Source: UBA1181 sp045113275
GTDB taxonomy: Bacteria > Bacteroidota > Bacteroidia > Bacteroidales > Paludibacteraceae
Length of the DNA stretch: 64,000 nucleotides
Assembly (NCBI GenBank): GCA_045113275.1
Contig: JBGUIU010000323.1
Coordinates: forward strand, 10,458 to 74,457
Direction: 5' to 3'
Of this stretch, positions 53,501-62,700 are shown in pieces. The notes under the pieces are model-generated. The model was not told the DNA's origin. It ran no database searches and saw only the letters and a program-made list of their open reading frames with translations. Within the stretch, counting starts at the first letter, position 1; each line of letters starts with the position of its first letter. A program made the position numbers and the translations under genes.

Positions 53501-53715
53501 CCGTTGTTACGTCAAATATGGATGTGAAGAAAGTTTTATGTGAGGATTCTCTTCAAGGGGATGATTATAAAGTATATGATGTTCTGGGTAAACTTGTCAG
53601 AACACAAAAAAAATTCGATGGATTGTTAGATGATCTAAACGGAGTTTATATCATTTATGTATATAGAGATTCTAAGGTTTTGTCGTTTCATCGTGTTTTA
53701 ATAAAAAAAGAATAA
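50515..53715 (+). CDS. CotH-kinase/lamin-tail surface protein with T9SS tail (2)
   Basis: 1066 residues from ATG 50515, which begins a proper signal peptide (MNRNRFLLLFFTLITYELTYS). Order: lamin-tail domain (about 22-160), chitobiase-type domain (IRYTIDGSEPSDSS near 205), CotH kinase domain (about 260-640) with NIDFPGNNNKCWR and DLDYTMG (Asp528, Asp530). Then three copies of a roughly 80-residue beta module (YDGKPL, YDGQPM and a diverged third) and a T9SS type A tail. It is a paralogue of the protein at 43163, with one lamin-tail domain instead of two and three modules instead of one. Probably surface-exposed. Confidence 0.83.
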   Translation: MNRNRFLLLFFTLITYELTYSLQINEVMQSDLHSVIDDLNEIPDSWVELYNETSSPINLKGYAIGQTSQYSSSYVIQDSLIIESNGYVLLYCDKENKGVHTNFRLNSDEYGELYLFDSTSNIVDFLAIPAMPAPDISYGKIKETDTWSYFREASPNRSNDGVYSDYVLSKVKFSKKGGVYTEPIVLKLSLDKDDEELSGKVQIRYTIDGSEPSDSSALFPDSLFIDKTVVIRAKTFSDSLISKPSKTQSYIFLNRKMTLPVFSIVVDSSYLWDDEIGILADGTYHQNHPEKKPEYVKKGKDTTNFTFSWKRPINVEYFSKPNSESEINQICEMNLGGRASRFQERKSFVLHANKRFGTKRFSGSFWDEKPNVTKEKTLYLRNGGGDFPRAQIRDGLEQQSFAKHVDLDWQAFQTVIVYVNGVYWGLLNLREKATEDYVWANYNHIENIDYVKNHSLDYGDPTEWNRFVKLYSSDTTSYETMCKELDVNEFLNYFALESLYNNIDFPGNNNKCWRQQGSGHKWRFLACDLDYTMGLTNLVSYDFAYLNYILRVSPYESAMGQNTKKGSMLFQKMMTYEVFKNAYIDRMSVYMATFVSPANFNKELQTFVDEVKEEAPYYFVDVLNRSTNSFENACNYMKIWMKDRVPFMYKHIGEFFSLGEPISLKIKNEGSKDSIFFNDIPLYENSFDGSYYANRQIRLTQKNVSNSWSVKYSMQGDSIVYEYFPKIDTLFYSIPDGASNVVIKNGLASSLTYPKKAECVKVYDGKPLCPTIKVKDNNIKILYSIDGGENWMADAPSITNRGVLDVKVKSIFPGADVIEYEYVLEITAAEIELHCPSADSTSKVYDGQPMKFDVKALGVESTDTIIVEYSVDSCLSWSADVPEITDKGELEVKVRANHPNYDSARCNYKMTVTEAPLSVAWRNENFENLIDGEETVDPLVIVEGAYDRDQITIEYSIDGGIVWTTDVNALKQATDSVLVRAIHPNYEIAECKYLVPVVTSNMDVKKVLCEDSLQGDDYKVYDVLGKLVRTQKKFDGLLDDLNGVYIIYVYRDSKVLSFHRVLIKKE

Positions 53716-53922
53716 CGTATGATGTTTGTCCAAGAGTACGGAGCCTCTGTGTGTCAGTGGCTCTTGACCCCTCTATGCCTTAATGACAACTTGAGACTTA
53801 AATTCTGCTGTAAAATTCTTCTTTTGCTTTCCCTACTTGCTAATTTAAGTTTATTTTCTTAATTTAGCATCTAGTTCTAAAAATAGGCAGTATTATAAAT
53901 TGATAGGAGAACTTGCTGAGTT

Positions 53923-55029
53923 ATGAAGATTGTTGTAATTGGTACAAGAGGAATTCCTAATATAATGGGGGGCGTTGAAACCCATTGTGAGGAGCTGTTT
54001 CCCCTTGTTGCAAAAAATGGATATGATGTGACGGTTATTCGCCGTTCAAAATATACTAAAGATCTTTATACCGAGTGGAATGATGTTAAACTTATAGACG
54101 TTCCTGCTCCCAAAAAGAAATCATTTGAGACGATAATACATACATTTCGTGCCATAAATAAAGCGAAGGAAATAGGTGCGGATGTGTTACATATTCATGC
54201 TATTGGTCCTGCAATCTTGACTCCATATGCTAAATTGCGTGGTATGAAGGTGGTCTTTACTCATCATGGACCAGATTATGATAGAGATAAATGGGGAAAG
54301 AGTGCCAAATGTATGTTGAAGTTCGGAGAAAGAATGGGATGTATGTTTGCGGATGATGTCATTGTCATTTCTAATGTTATTAAGCACTTGATTGCTAATA
54401 AGTATAATCGAATCGATCGAGTCCATCTAATATATAATGGAGTGTCTGTCCCCAATAAGGTGGATTACCCTGAATATTTTGAGGAACTGGGGATTTCTCC
54501 TGAACTTTATATCCTGGGTATGTGCCGTTTCGTCCCAGAAAAGAATCTTCATCATCTGATAGAGGCTTATGTCGCATATAAGAAGAGACATCCAGAAAGT
54601 AAAATCCGTTTAGTCCTGGCTGGGGATGCGGATTTTGAAGATGATTATTCTCGGAGACTAAAAAAAATGGCAAAAGAGAATGGTGTCGTTTTAACTGGAT
54701 TTGTAAGAGGCGAAAAATTACAATCGTTACTTACTCATGCAAGTTGTTATGTGTTGCCTTCCTCTCATGAAGGATTGCCTATTGCTTTATTGGAGGCGAT
54801 GAGTTACGATTTGCCTGTTGTTGTAAGTGATATTCCAGCTAACTTGGAGATTGGTTTGCCTCTGGATAGTTATTTTCATGTAGGCGAAATACAACAACTT
54901 GCAGATAAAATAGAAAAATTATTGGAAGAGTGTACTAATTATCGAATCCAGTATGATATGAGTAAGTATCAATGGGAACACATTGCTAATCAGGTTTGTG
55001 AAGTGTATAAGTTATTAGAAGCAAAATAA
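53923..55029 (+). CDS. Glycosyltransferase family 4 (WcaI/rhamnosyl-like)
   Basis: 368 residues of GT-B fold: VVIGTRGIPNIMGGVETHCEEL at the N-terminus, VLHIHAIGPAI, VFTHHGPDYDRDKWGK, and donor-domain GMCRFVPEKNLHHLIEAY with YVLPSSHEGLPIALLEAMSYDLPVVVSDIPAN. The GGVETH start is typical of a capsule GT4 subgroup often found near glf. AGGAGA 13 bases upstream is a possible ribosome site. It precedes glf by 8 bases and probably shares a transcript. Confidence 0.9.
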   Translation: MKIVVIGTRGIPNIMGGVETHCEELFPLVAKNGYDVTVIRRSKYTKDLYTEWNDVKLIDVPAPKKKSFETIIHTFRAINKAKEIGADVLHIHAIGPAILTPYAKLRGMKVVFTHHGPDYDRDKWGKSAKCMLKFGERMGCMFADDVIVISNVIKHLIANKYNRIDRVHLIYNGVSVPNKVDYPEYFEELGISPELYILGMCRFVPEKNLHHLIEAYVAYKKRHPESKIRLVLAGDADFEDDYSRRLKKMAKENGVVLTGFVRGEKLQSLLTHASCYVLPSSHEGLPIALLEAMSYDLPVVVSDIPANLEIGLPLDSYFHVGEIQQLADKIEKLLEECTNYRIQYDMSKYQWEHIANQVCEVYKLLEAK

Positions 55030-55037
55030 TAATTATT

Positions 55038-56174
<1,137 letters not shown>

Positions 56175-56299
56175 AATGATTTAAGATGATGGAAGTTTTA
56201 GGGGAAATATGGTGCTTTTTTCAATAAATCAAAGCCCAAGATGACCGCATTTGGAAGATTAAAAAGACGGTTAATGATGAAAAACAGAAAATAAAATTC

Positions 56300-56327
56300 T
56301 TTGCATCGGATTTTTGTTTTATATTTG
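56300..56327 (+). promoter_or_regulatory. Promoter-like boxes with no downstream gene
   Basis: TTTG at 56300-56303 and TATATTTG at 56320-56327 (spacer 16, shorter than usual). No coding frame follows; a terminator lies 306 bases downstream. Confidence 0.45.
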
Positions 56328-56399
56328 CATCAAATTTTAAAATTAATAGGCGAATTTAGAATAGCTTGATGCCACGATGTTTGTAGAACATTAGGCAGA

Positions 56400-56423
56400 T
56401 TTACGAACCTGCAGGTTCGTAAA
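56400..56423. repeat. 24-bp perfect palindrome
   Basis: Arm TTTACGAACCTG is followed directly by CAGGTTCGTAAA. It could be an operator for a dimeric regulator, a hairpin in a transcript, or a copy of a dispersed repeat. Confidence 0.85.
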
Positions 56424-56632
56424 ATTTGTGGGTTAGGAATAATCAAGGTTCTTTGTTCGTAGTGGTGGGAGGGATGACTTGAGGTTTGTAGAACTTGAGA
56501 GTTAGGGGAATAAGATTTTTTTCCGTTAAGGAGAAGACATATAAGGCGATGTTATTTAAATATCATGTGGATTGAAGACTGAGGGAAGAGTGATAAGTGA
56601 CGGAGCCTAAGTGTGCCATGAATTGGTAGAAT

Positions 56633-56668
56633 AAAAAAGATGAAATACATATTTCATCTTTTTTTTTG
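56633..56668 (+). terminator. Very strong intrinsic terminator
   Basis: Arms AAAAAAGATGAAATA (56633-56647) and TATTTCATCTTTTTT (56650-56664) are perfectly complementary across a two-base spacer, and the T run continues to 56668. It lies 460 bases after glf, so it may end a separate short transcript. Confidence 0.85.
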
Positions 56669-56702
56669 TTTTATTCAGTTCTTTTTTGCAAATGTTTTTT
56701 AT

Positions 56703-56753
56703 TAATTTTGCATATCTTTTTCATTGAAGTCTGGTGCTTGATTCCAGTTCAAT
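56703..56753 (+). promoter_or_regulatory. metY promoter box and leader hairpin
   Basis: TAATTTTG (56703-56710) matches TAnnTTTG. The leader then forms a hairpin: ATTGAA (56723-56728) with TTCAAT (56748-56753) and CTGG (56731-56734) with CCAG (56744-56747), with a GT bulge and nine-base loop. It does not match the SAM riboswitch layouts I know. Confidence 0.45.
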
Positions 56754-56782
56754 TGATTTTAAAATTACGTTGTTAAAATAAT

Positions 56783-58069
56783 ATGGAGAGTAAGAAAAAA
56801 TTAGGAACGATTTGTGTTCAGGAAGGATGGAAACCTAAGAAAGGTGAGCCACGTGTATTGCCAATATATCAGTCAACAACATTCAAGTATGATACAAGTG
56901 CCGAAATGGGTGACTTGTTTGATTTGAAGGCTTCTGGCTATTTTTACACTCGTTTGCAGAACCCTACTAATGATGCAGTTGCAGCTAAGATATGTGCATT
57001 GGAAGGTGGTGTGGCTGCTATGTTGACTTCTTCGGGACAAGCTGCTAGTTTCTATGCTATTTTTAATTTATGTCAGGCAGGCGATCATTTTGTTTCTTCT
57101 TCATGTATCTATGGCGGAACATTCAATTTGTTTGCTGTGACAATGAAGAAAATGGGTATTGAATGTACATTTGTTGACCCAGATGCTTCAGAGGAAGAGA
57201 TTTCAAAGGCTTTCCGCCCTAATACAAAGGCTCTTTTTGGTGAAACGATTGCTAATCCAGTCTTGACAGTATTGGATATAGAGAAATTTGCTCGTATCGC
57301 ACACTCTCATGGTGTGCCTTTGATCATTGATAATACATTCCCAACACCAATCAATTGTCGTCCTTTCGAGTTCGGATGTGACATCGTGACACATGCTACC
57401 ACAAAGTATATGGACGGACATGCAACCAATGTAGGTGGTTGTATTGTTGATAGTGGAAACTTTGACTGGGAGGCACATAAAGATAAATTCCCTGGTTTGA
57501 CCGAACCTGATGAGTCATATCATGGATTAGCTTATAGCAAAGCATTCGGTAAAGGTGCTTATATTACAAAAGCAACTGCTCAGTTGATGCGTGATTTGGG
57601 TTCTATTCAAGCTCCACAGAATGCATTCTTGTTGAATATGGGCTTGGAAACACTTCATGTTCGTATGCCTAAACATTGCGAGAATGCACAAAAAGTAGCT
57701 GAGTACTTAGAGAAACATCCAAAAGTAGCATGGGTGAACTATCCAGGTCTGAAATCAAGTCCATATTATGAATTGGCTCAAAAACAGTTCACTAACGGAC
57801 AATCATGTGGTGTGGTTACATTCGGAGTGAAAGGTGGTCGTGAGACATCCATCAAGTTTATGGATAGCTTGGAGCTGACTTGCATCGTAACTCACGTAGC
57901 AGATGCTCGTACATGTGTTCTTCATCCTGCATCTCATACTCATCGTCAGTTGACTGATGAACAATTGATTGAGGCAGGTGTACGTCCAGACTTGATTCGT
58001 TTCTCTGTAGGTATCGAAGATGCTGAGGACATTATCGCAGATTTGGAACAGGCATTGGCTAAATGTTGA
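56783..58069 (+). CDS. metY: O-acetylhomoserine sulfhydrylase
   Basis: PLP enzyme of the Cys/Met metabolism family that makes homocysteine (or cysteine) from O-acetylhomoserine and sulfide. The Schiff-base lysine is K208 in HATTKYMDGHATNVGG; other landmarks are YFYTRLQNPTNDAV, LTSSGQAASFYAIF and VTHVADARTCVLHPASHTHRQL. Length 428 residues is typical of MetY rather than the shorter MetB/MetC. It stands alone with its own promoter and leader and is followed by a hairpin at 58126-58157. Confidence 0.95.
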   Translation: MESKKKLGTICVQEGWKPKKGEPRVLPIYQSTTFKYDTSAEMGDLFDLKASGYFYTRLQNPTNDAVAAKICALEGGVAAMLTSSGQAASFYAIFNLCQAGDHFVSSSCIYGGTFNLFAVTMKKMGIECTFVDPDASEEEISKAFRPNTKALFGETIANPVLTVLDIEKFARIAHSHGVPLIIDNTFPTPINCRPFEFGCDIVTHATTKYMDGHATNVGGCIVDSGNFDWEAHKDKFPGLTEPDESYHGLAYSKAFGKGAYITKATAQLMRDLGSIQAPQNAFLLNMGLETLHVRMPKHCENAQKVAEYLEKHPKVAWVNYPGLKSSPYYELAQKQFTNGQSCGVVTFGVKGGRETSIKFMDSLELTCIVTHVADARTCVLHPASHTHRQLTDEQLIEAGVRPDLIRFSVGIEDAEDIIADLEQALAKC

Positions 58070-58125
58070 TGACACGTTGAGATAATATACTTTTCTTCAA
58101 AGGAAGAAAGGAAAATGTTGTATAG

Positions 58126-58157
58126 CCAAGGGATGTATCAAAGGATGCATCCCTCGG
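58126..58157 (+). terminator. Probable terminator between metY and mntP
   Basis: GGGATGTAT (58130-58138) pairs with ATGCATCCC (58145-58153) with one wobble, extendable by CC...GG. The T tract after it is short (TTGTTT). Confidence 0.55.
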
Positions 58158-58175
58158 TTGTTTAATCTATATTAA

Positions 58176-58757
58176 ATGAGTCTAGTCACTGTCATATTAT
58201 TGGCAATTGCATTGGCAATGGATTGCTTAGTTGTCTCTATCGCCAATGGAATAACCTTGCGACATATACAATGGGTCCCCATATTAAAAATGTCTTTCTT
58301 GTTCGGACTGTTTCAAGCGGCGATGCCCTTGGTTGGATGGTCGGCAGGAATATGGTTTAAGGATATTATAGCGGCATGGGATCATTGGATTGCGTTGATT
58401 ATCCTTTCTGTTTTGGGAGGAAAAATGATAAAGGAGAGTCTCTTTGAAAAGGAAGATGAAAATGAACAACCAGCCATTCGTTGGAAGATGCTAATCGCAT
58501 TGGCTGTTGCGACAAGTATTGATGCATTGGTCACTGGCTTGTTGTTTGTGACAGAGCCTATCCATTTATTTATATTAGACTTGGTGATAATTGGCGTGGT
58601 GAGTTTTATCTTCTCAGTTGTAGGTAACACAATTGGAATATTTATGGGGAAACATTTACCTATTAACATGAAACTGGTGGGTGGTTTGTTGTTGATAGGG
58701 ATAGGATTAAAGATATTTTTAGAACATACTAATTTTTTGTCTAACCTATTTTCTTGA
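58176..58757 (+). CDS. mntP: Putative manganese efflux pump
   Basis: 193 residues, six transmembrane segments, with the family repeats LAIALAMDCLVVSIANGI near the start and VATSIDALVTGLLF in the second half; each carries the acidic residue needed for Mn transport. MntP exports Mn(II) from the cytoplasm. In many bacteria a manganese riboswitch precedes it; the short space here shows none. The channel gene at 58788 begins 30 bases after its stop and may be co-transcribed. Confidence 0.9.
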   Translation: MSLVTVILLAIALAMDCLVVSIANGITLRHIQWVPILKMSFLFGLFQAAMPLVGWSAGIWFKDIIAAWDHWIALIILSVLGGKMIKESLFEKEDENEQPAIRWKMLIALAVATSIDALVTGLLFVTEPIHLFILDLVIIGVVSFIFSVVGNTIGIFMGKHLPINMKLVGGLLLIGIGLKIFLEHTNFLSNLFS

Positions 58758-58787
58758 AAAAAGAGAATAATAAATAATTAGAGTTAT

Positions 58788-59696
58788 ATGTTTAAAGGAT
58801 TGAGAAACAAGTGGAATCGTTTCATGAATAATGATGAACTGAAACGTAAAATATATATGGTGGTGTATGATACCGATACACAGGAAGGGAAAAATTTTGA
58901 CATCTTAGTCATTGCGTTCATTATCGCAAGTGTGTCGGTGGTGATTTTAGAAAGTTTATCTTTCTTTCCACCCTCATTTAAGATGTTCCTAAATATTCTT
59001 GAATGGATATTTACGTTGTTTTTCACGTTTGAATATTTATTGCGTATCTATTGTACGCCTAAGCCCAAGGAATATATCTTCAGCTTTTTCGGTATAGTCG
59101 ATTTGTTGGCGACATTACCAACGTATTTAAGCTTTATATTCCCAGGTGCTCATGGATTGTTGACGATTCGTATCTTCAGATTGTTGCGTGTATTCCGCGT
59201 CTTTAAGCTATTCTCTTATTGGAGTGAAGGTGAAAACTTGTTGAACTCTCTGATCGCAAGTTCAAAGAAAATAACCGTCTTCTTCGTTTTCGTTTTTTTG
59301 ATGGCGATCTGCATGGGTACGGTTATGTATATTGTAGAAGGAGGAGAAGACAGTAATTTTCAAAACATCCCGAGCAGTATTTATTGGGCAATTGTGACAA
59401 TGACTACGGTAGGATATGGAGATATTGCACCAACAACAAGTGTGGGACGATTTATCGCAGCATTTGTTATGTTGCTGGGTTATACAGTATTGGCGGTGCC
59501 TACAGGTATCGTATCTGCTCAAATGATTTCTGACAATAAAAAGCGGACAGCCATTCCATGTCCACATTGCCATAAACCAGGTAATGAGCCAGATGCAGTT
59601 TTTTGTAAATACTGCGGAAATAAATTAAACCCAGAAGATATTGAGGATTTAGAAGATGGTGATCCAATTATAACAATGGATGGTGAGATAAAATAA
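58788..59696 (+). CDS. Voltage-gated-type potassium channel with C-terminal zinc ribbon
   Basis: 302 residues. Six transmembrane segments: S1 begins FDILVIAFIIASVSVVIL, S4 is the arginine-rich RIFRLLRVFRVFKLF, and the pore selectivity motif TTVGYGD is at 206-212. The cytoplasmic tail holds a zinc ribbon with CPHCHKPG and CKYCGNK, followed by an acidic end. Forms a tetrameric K+ channel in the inner membrane. Gating by voltage is inferred from S4; the ribbon may tune assembly or gating. Confidence 0.9.
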   Translation: MFKGLRNKWNRFMNNDELKRKIYMVVYDTDTQEGKNFDILVIAFIIASVSVVILESLSFFPPSFKMFLNILEWIFTLFFTFEYLLRIYCTPKPKEYIFSFFGIVDLLATLPTYLSFIFPGAHGLLTIRIFRLLRVFRVFKLFSYWSEGENLLNSLIASSKKITVFFVFVFLMAICMGTVMYIVEGGEDSNFQNIPSSIYWAIVTMTTVGYGDIAPTTSVGRFIAAFVMLLGYTVLAVPTGIVSAQMISDNKKRTAIPCPHCHKPGNEPDAVFCKYCGNKLNPEDIEDLEDGDPIITMDGEIK

Positions 59697-59731
59697 TTGG
59701 GATTTGACAGATGCGTTCTGCTAAAAAAACG

Positions 59732-59739
59732 TATCTTTG
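59732..59739 (+). promoter_or_regulatory. -7 box of the hybrid two-component gene
   Basis: TATCTTTG matches TAnnTTTG, 15 bases before the ATG at 59755. It excludes the upstream start at 59737, which lies within the box. Confidence 0.6.
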
Positions 59740-59754
59740 CAGAAAAGGATATAC

Positions 59755-62700
59755 ATGACAAGGTTTTCTAGACTATTATTATACGCAATTGTATGCTCTA
59801 TTATATGGATCGACGCGATGGCAGACGATCTCTCTACTTTTAGTAGATATACGAGTAAAGATGGACTTAGTTGTAACTATATCCATGACATTATTCAGGA
59901 TACATGTGGCTTTTTATGGATTGGGACGGAGTATGGATTAAATCGTTTTGATGGTGTTCATTTCCGTTCATATTATATGGAAGAAACTCCCTCGTTGTAT
60001 AGAAATCAAATTTTACATCTCTCCCTGATGTCTAATGGTAAAATGTTGATAGCAGGAAATAATGGTCTGATTGTTTCTTATGATGAGAAGAGTGATTTGT
60101 TTGTAGATATGATGCCTGATGAGTTTAAAACCAGTTATTTCAAGGGCATAACTGGTTTTTATGAGGACGAAAACAATCGAACATGGGCTTCTACAACCAA
60201 CGGTATATATTCATATTTCCCAGAGCAAGGTAAGTTTGCTAAATATCCAGGGGTGACAGACTCTACTGAGTACTCTTTCATATCTGCTGTGATAAAAGAC
60301 GATTGGGGACGATATTTCTGCGGGACATATTCGGGTATAAGTGTCTTTGACAAAAATGGTCGTCATTTAAAAGAATACGATGAAAAACTATCTATTGGGA
60401 TGATGGTTTCAAACATCAACAGGTTGGAAAGTAATAAGTTCCTAATTTCTTCTTTTGTGGGAGGATTGTGGATAATTGATATAGGCGAGAATGGAGAAAT
60501 TAGTAGTCCGAGGGCCTTGGAGATACCAATCAGAAATATAAATTCTATCATAAAAGATTCTAAGGGACGTTATTGGTTCGGTACGGCTGGATCTGGTTTG
60601 TGGAGAGCCACGTATGATGGGAAGTTCCATTTTGAAAAGATAGAACCTAGGAACTCAAAAATTGAGGAATTGCAGAAGATTCATTGCCTTTATGAGGACC
60701 GTAATGGGGATATATGGATTGGTACGCAGAATGCAGGATTACTGCGTTATAGCACTATGCGTAATTCGGGGTCTATTCATTCTGCAGATATCGGGTTCCC
60801 TGCGGTGGATGGAACCTCTTTTGTACAAGATGAAGAAGGAAACATCTATGTTGGATCGGATGGTCATGGTATTTTTATTATATCTCCTGATTTTCAGATA
60901 CTTAAAAATATTACTATTGAAGATGGGTTGTCATCTAACAATGTCCTTTCCATAAAGAAAGACTCCAATGGAGATATCTTAATTGTTGTGTGGGGAGGCG
61001 AATTGTGCAGATTGAATACGAAAACAAGGAAAGTAACAAAAATACCATTTGGCGGTATCCAGACCTCGTTTAGTACATGTAAGTCACTCGCTGTGATGCC
61101 GGATGGCGAGTTATGGGTAGCTGTTGCAGGTGATGGGGTCTATGTGAAAGAGAAGGAGAACTGGTATCGGAAAAGATTGCAAGATACAGCACAATTTAAG
61201 ATTCCAGATATATGGATTGAAGATATTATATATTCACCTACAGGCGTTAAATGGATCATATCATCAAGGACAATCTGGCGATGTGATGAAAAGGGAGAAA
61301 AGGCGGTGTTTCCCGATGTAGATGCTACACCGGTACATCAGCCCTTGTTGATGATTCAGGGTGTGTGTGATGACGAGGGTAATTTATATGTTGTGTCTAA
61401 TCAAGGTGTCATACGGTTTGATGAGGATGGCAATCAGTATAAATGGTTGGATTATTTGCCTGATGGACAATATTCTTCTATCTTGAGAGATCAGAAAGGA
61501 ATATTTTGGACAAGTGGTTCAAATGGCATTATATCATTCGAGGATGAAAAGCAGACATATGCTAAGATATTATTGGATGAGCGGTATAGGAGTCGTAATT
61601 ATTTCACACATCGCGCAGCTTTTATAGACAAAGATGGACGTTTCTATTTTGGTAGTACAGAAGGATTTGTGATGTTTGATCCTAGACATATACATAAAGA
61701 ACATGAGGTTAATTATCTTGCCTTTTCTCGTTTGTATGTGAAAGGGAAAAAACAGGAATTTGGCAGTAAGTATTTACCAGAAAGCTTGTCCGATCTAAAG
61801 AAGTTGAAGTTGAATTATGATGAGACAAACATTTCAATCACCTTGGATGTGATTGATTTCTCAGGCTTGAATGATGTGGAGTTGTCGTATCGTCTTCGTG
61901 GATTGGATAGGGATTGGATTGATATGCAAGAGAAACGAGAGATTAAGATATCTCACATTCCTCATGGAAGCTATGTTTTAGAGGTGAGAGCGAAGAAAGG
62001 ATTGGAAGAGGTGTATAGTAAGAAAATCTCCTTGCCAATCGTCGTGTCACCTCCTTGGTGGAAAACATGGTGGTTTGATGTCTTAGCAACACTTATTATT
62101 GCGCTTTCTATCTCTCTTGTTATCTTCCACCGATTTAAAAAGATAAAGGAGCAGAGAGAACTTTTGCGTCAGATGGTTTTGGAGCGCACAAAGAAATTGG
62201 ATGATATCAATCATTTGTTAGAGCAGAAGCAACAGGTTATTGAGCAGCGTAACAAGGATTTGGAGCAAGCGTTGGCGGAAAAGGATCGATTGCTCTCTGT
62301 TATTGCCCATGATTTGAAAAATCCTATGTTTGCCATTGTTGGAGCATTGGATAGTGTATTAAAACATCATGAATCGCTGGAAAATACATGGAAGGTATTA
62401 AAGGATATTTATTTATCAGCCTTTAATCTTCAGTCTGCCATGGTGAAATTGTTGGAGTGGGCAAGAGGAAAACAGACAGAAGTGAATTGTCATATAGAGA
62501 GTTCCAGTGTGAGAGAGATGGTGAAAGAGGTTCTCTCTTTGCTGAATGCTATGTTCGTGGAGAAACAGATTGACATATCAATCACCTATGATCTGCAACA
62601 TTGTGCGATGATGGATTCTCGTATGGTTGCTACAGCTTTGCGTAATGTCTTGACAAATGCTGTGAAATTCACGCCAGAGAAAGGCTCAATATCAATTGAT

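Larger units (their letters stand above)
56334..56668 (+). ncRNA. Candidate noncoding transcript
   Basis: The interval from just after the promoter-like boxes to the strong terminator is about 330 bases, with stop-rich frames, a 24-bp perfect palindrome and an 11-base direct repeat. GCATCAA (56327-56333) and TTGATGC (56367-56373) could pair at the 5' end. It does not show the conserved cores I would expect of RNase P RNA, tmRNA or SRP RNA. Existence of the transcript is inferred from signals only. Confidence 0.35.
56175..56782. other. Long intergenic region before metY
   Basis: About 600 bases with no open frame longer than roughly ten codons from ATG in the central part. It holds a promoter-like pair (56300-56327), a 24-bp palindrome (56400-56423), an 11-base direct repeat GTTTGTAGAAC (56379-56389 and 56484-56494), a perfect long-stem terminator (56633-56668), and the metY promoter and leader hairpin. 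Confidence 0.7.

Noticed and set aside
35998..53914. Shared ATAGGAGAACTT before the GT4 genes at 36058 and 53923
   Set aside because: Twelve shared bases in AT-rich leaders are not enough to claim a repeat or regulatory element; the surrounding bases differ.
56711..56782. SAM riboswitch before metY
   Set aside because: The leader is only about 65 bases and lacks the conserved cores of SAM-I and SAM-II as I know them; only a simple hairpin is present.
58070..58175. Manganese (yybP-ykoY) riboswitch before mntP
   Set aside because: The gap is about 100 bases and holds only a terminator-like hairpin; no typical riboswitch core was seen.
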